7,497 bases of DNA from Actinomycetota bacterium (GTDB lineage: Bacteria; Actinomycetota; Actinomycetes; S36-B12): positions 7,602-15,098 of the forward strand of contig DMPC01000179.1 of the NCBI GenBank assembly GCA_003456155.1. Reading direction: 5' to 3'. Under the pieces are notes generated by a model. It was not told where the DNA came from and did no database searches. It saw only the letters and a list, made by a program, of their open reading frames with translations. The translations under genes were made by a program, and so were the position numbers. This document shows, in pieces, positions 1 through 5,148 of the stretch (the stretch's first letter is position 1; each line of letters begins with the position of its first letter).

Positions 1-485
1 GGGGTGAACGAGGCGTTCTTCGTGAAGTTGATGGCCACGCCGGAGTACTCGAGGGCGAACTCGTCGATCGTCTCGGATCGCGGGCCGTGCGCGGGATCGT
101 TCAGGTAGACGCGACCTCCGTGGATGCCCTCGAGCACGACGAAGTGGGAGCGGCGGACCCAGGCGATGGAGGGCACCGGGTAGTCGCGAAGCTTCTCGAT
201 GTCGCCGCGCACGGCGGTGTAGTCCAGTCCGTATCCGGCGGCAGCCGCCACGATGGAGGGGGCGTCGGCGCCGTCTCGGGTGACCCCGCATGCCGTCCGG
301 AGGTCCTCGAGGGTCTCCCAGCGCCCGAAGTGGGCGAGGATCATCCCCAGGCTGGCAGCCCCGCACTCGACCTGGGCCTGCTGGATGATCGTCGGCACCT
401 TCACCCGCTTGGGAGCCGTGGTGATCGGCCCCTCAGGTGCGCTCGGGGCGGCATCGCCCGGTGCGGGCGCGGATGTGGTGCTCAT
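1..485 (-). CDS. NHLP/NHLM-type bacteriocin ABC exporter with N-terminal C39 peptidase (5' part only)
   Basis: Membrane exporter that cleaves leader peptides after a double glycine and pumps out the mature peptide. Only the first 161 codons lie in the window; the permease and ATPase domains must be beyond the left edge. After a Pro/Ala-rich N-terminal tail of about 30 residues, a complete C39 cysteine peptidase domain is visible. It has the oxyanion glutamine Q35, catalytic C41 in VECGAAS, H114 in SHFVVLEG and D130 in LNDPAHG. The CGVTRDG and YLNDPAHGPR segments are characteristic of the NHLM-type peptidase/permease/ATPase proteins. The ATG (483-485) overlaps the TGA of the HlyD-like gene in an ATGA junction, so the two are translationally coupled. 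All catalytic residues are present, so it should be active. Its natural substrate is most likely the GG-leader peptide at 2136-2384. The peptidase assignment is firm; the full exporter architecture is inferred from the family. Confidence 0.9.
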   Translation of the reverse strand, partial: MSTTSAPAPGDAAPSAPEGPITTAPKRVKVPTIIQQAQVECGAASLGMILAHFGRWETLEDLRTACGVTRDGADAPSIVAAAAGYGLDYTAVRGDIEKLRDYPVPSIAWVRRSHFVVLEGIHGGRVYLNDPAHGPRSETIDEFALEYSGVAINFTKNASFT

Positions 486-1333
486 GAGGCGCCGCCGAAG
501 AGCATCTCGATGGGATGGACCTCCGCGTAGGTGGCGACGATGTCGATCACGCTTCCGGGCGCGGGGTAGGGCGAGTCCTTGGGCCACGTGGAGAGGTCCA
601 GGCTCAGGTCGACCCGGTAGGGCTGACCGCCGGCCTGCGCGCTCCACTGCTCGGCGAGGTCGGCATTTCCGCTGAGGGAGGTCATCGACTCGATCGAGGA
701 GGGAGTCTGGGCAATGGCCTCGATGGTCGCCGACACCGTGACCGTCTCACCGGTGGTCACGTCGCTCACGGTGACCTGGGCCGACTCGCCATCGGTGAGG
801 GGGAAGGCCGTGCTGAAGGGCACCCAGGCGATGAGGGCGAGCGGGGCCGACGCGCTCGGGGTGGAGGTCATCCTGCCCAGGGTCGTCCCGGGCTCAACGC
901 CTTCGCCTTGCGAGATGTAGATGGCGGCGAGTTCTCCGTCGACGGGGGCGAGCACGGGGACCGGCGCCGTGCCGTCGTACGGCGCGATGGTGGCGAGCTG
1001 GTCTCCCTTCTGCACCTCCTTGAGCACGCCGATGTCTGAGGCCACCGATTCTGTGTCGCCGGTCAGCACTCCGGCCACGGTGGCGGTGATGTCGTAGGAG
1101 TACGCGTAGGGGCTCACGACGCCGGTCGCGGTCTTCTGCTGCGGGATGGTGGCGACGATCGACCAGATGAGGACAGCGACGACGACCCCGGCGATGGCCC
1201 ACAGGGCCCACCACCCTCGTGGATTGGTGGTGGCGATGATGCCGTCGAGGCTCTCGGGGCTGTTCGCACGGGGCGCCCCGTGCTGGGGCGCCGACGGAGT
1301 CGCGGGGGACGGGGTCGCGGGGGACGGGTTCAT
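482..1333 (-). CDS. NHLM bacteriocin system secretion protein (HlyD-like membrane fusion subunit)
   Basis: Accessory export protein that partners the C39 ABC transporter encoded immediately downstream. The 283-residue product has a Pro/Ser/Ala-rich cytoplasmic tail (1-27) and a juxtamembrane segment with PRGWW at 39-42. One transmembrane helix follows at about 41-62, then an extracytoplasmic part. Two half-lipoyl-like strands (about 68-90 and 125-155, with APVDGELAAI) flank a very short linker, and a beta-barrel-like region ends in HPIEMLF. Classical HlyD proteins carry a long coiled-coil hairpin to reach an outer-membrane channel. Here it is absent, which suits a monoderm cell. The start is supported by AGGAG, which overlaps the stop of the upstream oxygenase gene; the intergenic gap is only 10 bp. 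It sits between the oxygenase and exporter in one leftward operon. The placement in the NHLM HlyD-like family is from recognisable motifs and context, not a search. Confidence 0.85.
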   Translation of the reverse strand: MNPSPATPSPATPSAPQHGAPRANSPESLDGIIATTNPRGWWALWAIAGVVVAVLIWSIVATIPQQKTATGVVSPYAYSYDITATVAGVLTGDTESVASDIGVLKEVQKGDQLATIAPYDGTAPVPVLAPVDGELAAIYISQGEGVEPGTTLGRMTSTPSASAPLALIAWVPFSTAFPLTDGESAQVTVSDVTTGETVTVSATIEAIAQTPSSIESMTSLSGNADLAEQWSAQAGGQPYRVDLSLDLSTWPKDSPYPAPGSVIDIVATYAEVHPIEMLFGGAS

Positions 1334-1343
1334 CGTTTCTCCT

Positions 1344-1883
1344 CTACCCGCGAGCCCAGAAGGCCGCGCTGTACTTGGTCTGGTGCACCGGCGCTGAGCC
1401 GGCGTGTGCGAAGAGGTAGTTGGCCGGGAAGATCACCATGCGTCCCTCGCGCGCCTGGACGTCGTGTCCATAGTGGACGAACGATGTAGCACCGCCGTCC
1501 TCGATCGTGTTCAGGTAGACGACCGCGGAGAACACCCGATCCGATCCCCGGAAGTAGTCCGGATGGGTTCCGAAGTGCTGGCCGGGGAGGTACCGGTTGA
1601 CGATCGCCTCCTCGTATCCGTACACGGGCACACCGTAGAGGAAGGCGTAGTTGTCCATGAGCCGGTGCGCGGTCTGGATGAACTCGTCGACGAAGGCGGG
1701 ACGGCCCTCGGCGTGCGTCGGAAGGGTCACCGTGTCGCTCGTCCGATAGTCGGCCTCGGGGCGGGTCGCGTTCACCTGCGAGCGGGCCCAGGCACTCTGC
1801 CCGTCGAGGTAGTCGATCAGGTCGCTGCATCGATCCCAGGCACCCTCGATGACTTCGATGCCGCGGGGCGTCTCGGTGCTCAT
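1344..1883 (-). CDS. 2-oxoglutarate/Fe(II)-dependent oxygenase (prolyl 4-hydroxylase-like)
   Basis: Soluble non-haem iron oxygenase, 179 residues, that would hydroxylate an unactivated carbon using O2 and 2-oxoglutarate. The jelly-roll facial triad is visible as H107-x-D109 (in GTHPDYF) and H160 (in LFAHAG). K170 ten residues later is the likely 2-oxoglutarate anchor, as in the prolyl 4-hydroxylase branch where this residue is lysine. FSAVVYLNTIEDGG (118-131) is typical core strand sequence of that fold. It is the first gene of the leftward unit and is divergent from the precursor gene. It therefore looks like a tailoring enzyme of the RiPP pathway, and the single proline in the core peptide (P73) is a plausible target, though this is inference. 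The ATG at 1881-1883 has AGGA seven bases upstream. Alternative: hydroxylation of Ala, Val or Glu side chains, or of a free amino acid. Confidence 0.85.
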   Translation of the reverse strand: MSTETPRGIEVIEGAWDRCSDLIDYLDGQSAWARSQVNATRPEADYRTSDTVTLPTHAEGRPAFVDEFIQTAHRLMDNYAFLYGVPVYGYEEAIVNRYLPGQHFGTHPDYFRGSDRVFSAVVYLNTIEDGGATSFVHYGHDVQAREGRMVIFPANYLFAHAGSAPVHQTKYSAAFWARG

Positions 1884-2135
1884 TCAGGGTCCTGTTCCAT
1901 GGATGGGGCAGCCAACGGCCGCTGGGGGCATCATGCCGGTTCGGCGGGAGTGCCCGTCACCGATTTCCTGAGGGATCTCCCGAGGGCCCCGTCCTAGCGG
2001 GAACGTGGAGTTGTTGCTACGTTGTGCCAGCACGCTCCGTGGCTCGTTGAGTTGTGGACCGTGTCGGCCCCGTCGGGGATCCGATTCGAGCGTTATCCAC
2101 CGCCGTCCTTGACGGCTCTTCCTTAGGGAGTCCCC
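1884..2135. promoter_or_regulatory. Divergent control region between oxygenase operon and precursor gene
   Basis: This 252-bp gap separates two start codons facing away from each other, so it must hold promoters for both the tailoring/export operon and the precursor unit. I see no convincing TTGACA/TATAAT pair on either strand. A possible extracytoplasmic-sigma-type promoter for the rightward unit is GGAAC (2000-2004), 16 bases, then GTTG (2021-2024). An imperfect 9-nt direct repeat, GAGTTGTTG (2008-2016) and GAGTTGTGG (2049-2057), lies around it with a 41-bp period and could be an operator. A CCCC-GTC-GGGG dyad sits at 2068-2078. The precursor ribosome binding site AGGGAG is at 2125-2130. 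No credible small gene was found in the gap. The function is assigned from position; the individual sites are speculative. Confidence 0.6.
2102..2116 (+). other. Short hairpin in the precursor mRNA leader
   Basis: GCCGTC and GACGGC form a perfect 6-bp inverted repeat around a CTT loop, ending 8 nt before the AGGGAG ribosome binding site of the precursor gene. It could stabilise the 5' end of an abundant transcript or serve as a protein-binding dyad. A stem this short arises readily by chance in GC-rich DNA, so confidence is low. Confidence 0.3.
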
Positions 2136-2384
2136 ATGAGCGCCACCTTCCAGGAGACGGCAGCCGCACTCGCGAACGATCCCGAGCTGCGCGCCAAGGT
2201 CCTCGCCGCCACCACCGCCGACGAGCGCGCTGCGATTCTGCGCGAGGCCGGCGTCGCCGTGCCCAGCCACGACGATGTCAACTCGCACACCGACAACACC
2301 CTCGCGGGCGTGGCCGGTGGCGGCACGACGTCCGAGGTCGCCGCGGCTGCTCCCGCAGCAGCGGGCGCAGCAGGCGCCGCCTGA
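2136..2384 (+). CDS. RiPP precursor peptide: Nif11-like leader, GG cleavage site, Ala-rich core
   Basis: Small 82-residue peptide that is the likely substrate of the locus. Residues 1-48 resemble a Nif11-type leader, with helical segments FQETAAALANDPELRAKV and TADERAAILREAGVAVP. A hydrophilic spacer HDDVNSHTDNT and the export/cleavage motif LAGVAGGG (56-63) follow. Cleavage after G62 or G63 would release a 20- or 19-residue core whose last 19 residues are TTSEVAAAAPAAAGAAGAA. The core has 11 Ala, 2 Gly, one Pro (P73), two Thr, one Ser, and no Cys, His, Lys or aromatic residue. AGGGAG (2125-2130) lies 5 nt before the ATG. The gene heads the unit containing YcaO and TfuA and is separated from them by a strong hairpin. 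Its leader, GG motif and neighbours make the precursor role very likely. The modification pattern is inferred: Cys-free composition argues against thiazoles and lanthionines and favours backbone thioamides. Confidence 0.9.
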   Translation: MSATFQETAAALANDPELRAKVLAATTADERAAILREAGVAVPSHDDVNSHTDNTLAGVAGGGTTSEVAAAAPAAAGAAGAA

Positions 2385-2400
2385 TCTCTCCCGCTCCACC

Positions 2401-2443
2401 CCGGGCTGTGTGCCGGACGCGACGCGTCCGGCACACAGCCCGG
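2401..2443 (+). terminator. Perfect 43-nt hairpin, probable attenuating terminator after the precursor gene
   Basis: An uninterrupted inverted repeat: 21 nt on each side of a central A at 2422, with no mismatch. It folds into a GC-rich stem of about 19-20 bp with a 3-5 nt loop. It begins 16 nt after the precursor stop and ends 35 nt before the YcaO ribosome binding site. The downstream tract ATCTTTCCC is only weakly T-rich, so partial termination or mRNA 3'-end protection is more likely than full termination. Placement between a precursor and its modifying enzymes is the usual way RiPP loci make substrate in excess of enzyme. No other promoter is evident between the hairpin and 2490. Confidence 0.8.
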
Positions 2444-2489
2444 ATCTTTCCCGCCCCCGATGTGGCCACGCTAGGCCCAGGAGACTGAC

Positions 2490-3719
2490 GTGACCTCACT
2501 CGACCTGACCGGCGTGCTGCGCCCGGGTGACCCGGAGGTCCCCCGAGGCCTCGCGACGGAGTCCGGCCTGCGGACGAGGTCAGCGGGGGAGCTCAAGGAG
2601 GCGCTGATCCCGCACATGGCCGACTACGGCATCACGCGGGTGGCCCACCTCACGGGGTTCGACTTCCTCGGGCTCCCGGTCCACATGGCCATGAAGCCTC
2701 AGGGTCTCTCCCTCTCCAGTGGGAGCGGCAAGGGCACGACCCCGGAGGCCAGTTGGGTCAGTGCCTTCATGGAGTGCTCGGAGCAGGCCGTCTGGGAGAA
2801 CCTCCAGCTGGAGACCATCGAGGCGACCGAGCACATGCTGGAGCGGATGAACCTGACCTTCGTTCGGGGCGACGAGCTCGCCCAGCTCAAGGGAGCCATC
2901 TGGAACGATCGGGTCATCGTGCCGTGGGTCCCCGGCTGGGACATCGTCGCTGGCGAGGAGGTCCTCGTCCCCTCCCCGCTCGTCGATGTCACCGCTCCTA
3001 GCCACACGGTCACGCGTCCCTTCGTCTCCGGTTCGAACGGCCTGGCCAGCGGAGCGCACGTGCTCGAGGCCACCCTCTCCGGCCTGCAGGAGGTCATCGA
3101 GCGCGACGGCATGACGCTGAACACCCTCGTCACGCGCCGACCACGCCTCAATGCCGACGCCCTGTTGGCGGAGCAGGCACCGGAAGTGTTCGAGCGGATC
3201 GAGAGATCCGGTATGTCGGTGCGCGTCCTCGATGCGACGTGCGATGACGTGGGCGTGCCCATCGTCGTGGCGTACCTCTACGACGTCCCCGGGGGGCGCA
3301 CGGGGGTCTTCAAGGGTGCCGGCGCGGGAACGAGCGCTCGCACGGCGATGGTCCGTGCCGTGACGGAGGCAGCGCAGGCGCGCTGCCTGATCGTGGCCGG
3401 CGCGAGGGACGATCAGTTCGAGAGCCAGCGGCGTGCGGCCCAGCGATCCACGTCCTTCCCGAGTGCGGAGAACTCGGACGTCTACACCGGCGGACTCGAT
3501 GCCGGCACCGGCTCCGTCGTCGGCGACCTCGCCTGGCTGGTCGATCGCGTGGTCGCGGCCGGCTTCCCGCGCGTCATCGTGATCCGCCACACCGAGCCGG
3601 ACGAGCCGGTCCAGGTCGTCCGCGTCATCGTCCCCGGCCTCGAGGGCTACCCCTTCGGCTACGCCCAGACAGGGCCCCGTGCGGCTGCTTGGGCGAAGCG
3701 GCACGAAGAGGTGGCGTGA
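2490..3719 (+). CDS. YcaO-family ATP-dependent peptide-backbone modifying enzyme (thioamidation type)
   Basis: Cytoplasmic enzyme, 409 residues, that phosphorylates a backbone amide oxygen of the precursor so that a nucleophile can attack. With a TfuA partner the known outcome is thioamide formation. The YcaO ATP/Mg2+-binding landmarks appear in order: SSGSGKG (76-82) followed by the SAFMECSEQ helix with E95 and E98; SNGLASG (182-188) with the following helix EATLSGLQEVIERD (E193, E201, E204); GAGTSARTAMVRAVTEAAQAR (residues 278-298, with E293, Q296 and R298). It ends with VPGLEGYPFG at 381-390. The C terminus is KRHEEVA and lacks the PxPxP tail of azoline-forming YcaOs, and no fused E1-like or dehydrogenase domain is present. 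The start is a GTG with AGGAG at 2479-2483. It overlaps the TfuA gene by one base (TGATG), which implies coupled translation of a complex. Confidence 0.92.
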   Translation: MTSLDLTGVLRPGDPEVPRGLATESGLRTRSAGELKEALIPHMADYGITRVAHLTGFDFLGLPVHMAMKPQGLSLSSGSGKGTTPEASWVSAFMECSEQAVWENLQLETIEATEHMLERMNLTFVRGDELAQLKGAIWNDRVIVPWVPGWDIVAGEEVLVPSPLVDVTAPSHTVTRPFVSGSNGLASGAHVLEATLSGLQEVIERDGMTLNTLVTRRPRLNADALLAEQAPEVFERIERSGMSVRVLDATCDDVGVPIVVAYLYDVPGGRTGVFKGAGAGTSARTAMVRAVTEAAQARCLIVAGARDDQFESQRRAAQRSTSFPSAENSDVYTGGLDAGTGSVVGDLAWLVDRVVAAGFPRVIVIRHTEPDEPVQVVRVIVPGLEGYPFGYAQTGPRAAAWAKRHEEVA

Positions 3720-5134
3720 TGACTGGCCCCGACATTGCCTTCCTCGGCCCGTCGCTGCGGCAGTCCGAGGCCCGTGCCCTCTACCCCGATCTCGTCGTCC
3801 TGCCGCCTGCCGCGATGGGCGATGTTCTGGGTGCCGTCAATCGTCATCGCCCACACGCGGTCGCACTCATCGACGGCACCTTCCTCACCAATATGTCCGT
3901 GTACCACAAGGAACTGCTCTATGCGATGGAGCAGGGCGTCTGGGTTCTCGGCGGCAGCAGCATGGGAGCGCTGCGCGCTGCCGAGTGCGATCAGTACGGG
4001 ATGATCGGCGTCGGCGGCATCTACGAGCGCTTCGCGTCAGGAGAGCTCGAGGATGACGACGAAGTCGCACTCACCCACGCCGACAGGACTCTGGAGTACC
4101 AGCCGGTCTCGGACGCCCTGGTCACGATCCGCGCGGGTATCGCGGGCGCCGAGGCGGCCGGACTCCTGACTCCGGACGAGGCGAGCGAGCTCATCGCACG
4201 ACAGAAGGCGCGCTGGTTCCCGGACCGCCGCCTGAGCCTCGTCAGTCGTGATGCGGAGGAGATCGGGGTCGACCCCGATCGGTGCCGGGCCATCCACGAG
4301 TTCATGCGCAACGACGTCGTCGATCCCAAGCGTGAAGACGCTCTCGCGGTCCTGGCCCGCATGGCTGAGCTCCCTGCTGAGCCGGCGCCCGTGGAGGAGC
4401 GTGTCACGACCGTCATGTCCGGCGTCTTCGCCGCCCTGTTGGCCCGGGACGTCGCCGTCGAGGCCCACGATGGACTCGAGGTCAGCTTCGACGAGATGCG
4501 TCGGTATGCGGTGCTCCATGACAGCGAGTACGAGACCTTCCTTCGTCGCGCCCGCCAGAGCCAGGTGCTCGCGGGCCTGTCCTTCCAACTGGGCGGGCCG
4601 CCCTCGCCGGAGGAGGAGCTGGCGGCTCGTCAGCAGGTGGCGGCACGGGTCGGGGTGCCGGTCGAGGAGGTCGATGCCTGGGCACGCAGTCAGGATCTCG
4701 ACGAGCGCGGCCTTCGGTTCCTCATCCGCGTCGAGGCATTGACACTTCGGGTTGAGCGGAGCTGGCTCGGCCGCGCCCGCATCGGCCTGATCACGCAGCC
4801 GATGCTCAATGAGTACCGCTTGGCCGGCCGCTACGACGAGCTCAAGAGCGCAGCCGCCCTGCAGCACTCCGCGGCAGCGACCGTCCACTTCGACCAGAGC
4901 CCGTCACCGATGACGGTCCTGCGCACACTCGCCGCTCTGGGCTGGAACTTCCCGCCCAACATCGTCGAGTACCTCGACGAGCACGATCTCGGCGAGCTCG
5001 GTGAGCTGATGGACACGGCAGAGACGTCGGTGCGCGCGCACTATGCCCTGTTCGGGCTGCCCCTCGTGGAGTCCGAGGGCGAGGAGGCATCCATCTTCGA
5101 TGCGTCCGAGCCCATGATGACGCGCGGCAGCTGA
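3719..5134 (+). CDS. TfuA-like protein, thioamidation partner of YcaO, with long C-terminal extension
   Basis: TfuA-like proteins act with YcaO in peptide thioamidation and are thought to recruit or deliver sulfur. The N-terminal TfuA domain (about 5-170 of 471) is clear: FLGPSLRQSEARALYP, a VALIDGTFL strand (48-56), HKELLYAMEQGVWVLGGSSMGALRAAE (residues 63-89) and GELEDDDEVALTHA (108-121). Residues about 220-450 form an additional, mostly helical, acidic region with no motif I recognise, including two possible helix-rich repeats rich in Glu/Arg. The chosen ATG has GAGG at 3708-3711 with a 7-nt spacer and overlaps the YcaO stop. An in-frame ATG at 3689 would add ten residues but lies inside the YcaO gene without a better site. 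The TfuA assignment is firm. The length is greater than minimal TfuA domains, so the extension may be a substrate- or partner-binding part. Confidence 0.9.
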   Translation: MTGPDIAFLGPSLRQSEARALYPDLVVLPPAAMGDVLGAVNRHRPHAVALIDGTFLTNMSVYHKELLYAMEQGVWVLGGSSMGALRAAECDQYGMIGVGGIYERFASGELEDDDEVALTHADRTLEYQPVSDALVTIRAGIAGAEAAGLLTPDEASELIARQKARWFPDRRLSLVSRDAEEIGVDPDRCRAIHEFMRNDVVDPKREDALAVLARMAELPAEPAPVEERVTTVMSGVFAALLARDVAVEAHDGLEVSFDEMRRYAVLHDSEYETFLRRARQSQVLAGLSFQLGGPPSPEEELAARQQVAARVGVPVEEVDAWARSQDLDERGLRFLIRVEALTLRVERSWLGRARIGLITQPMLNEYRLAGRYDELKSAAALQHSAAATVHFDQSPSPMTVLRTLAALGWNFPPNIVEYLDEHDLGELGELMDTAETSVRAHYALFGLPLVESEGEEASIFDASEPMMTRGS

Positions 5135-5148
5135 TCCGAGCCGGCGGA

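Noticed and set aside
1880..1900. Six-codon open frame (MEQDPE) on the minus strand ending in an ATGA overlap with the oxygenase start.
   Set aside because: There is no ribosome binding site before its ATG and a frame this short with such an overlap is easily fortuitous. Regulation by an upstream frame cannot be supported.
2346..2378. Several short inverted repeats (GCTGCT/AGCAGC, CCCGC/GCGGG, GGCGC/GCGCC) inside the precursor core codons.
   Set aside because: They are mutually overlapping and follow directly from runs of GCN and GGC codons, so they need no regulatory explanation.
2136..2384. Lanthipeptide, AviMeCys or thiazole interpretation of the precursor.
   Set aside because: The core has no cysteine, and no lanthionine synthetase, Cys decarboxylase or azoline dehydrogenase is present in the window.
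2054..2488. Rightward 144-codon frame overlapping the precursor in another phase.
   Set aside because: It reads through the hairpin, is extremely Arg-rich and lacks a ribosome binding site. The precursor frame has the leader and GG motif.
2580..3704. Long leftward open frame of 374 codons opposite the YcaO gene.
   Set aside because: It is antisense to conserved YcaO motifs, and its composition (Arg/Asp/Gly/His-rich) is typical of a GC-driven shadow frame.
3689..3718. Upstream in-frame ATG for the TfuA gene at 3689.
   Set aside because: It lies within the YcaO gene. The ATG at 3719 has GAGG at ideal spacing, a TGATG overlap with the YcaO stop, and the conserved domain starts right after it.
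4037..4888. Leftward open frame of 283 codons opposite the TfuA gene.
   Set aside because: No domain or ribosome binding site supports it, and the TfuA frame on the other strand is clearly real.
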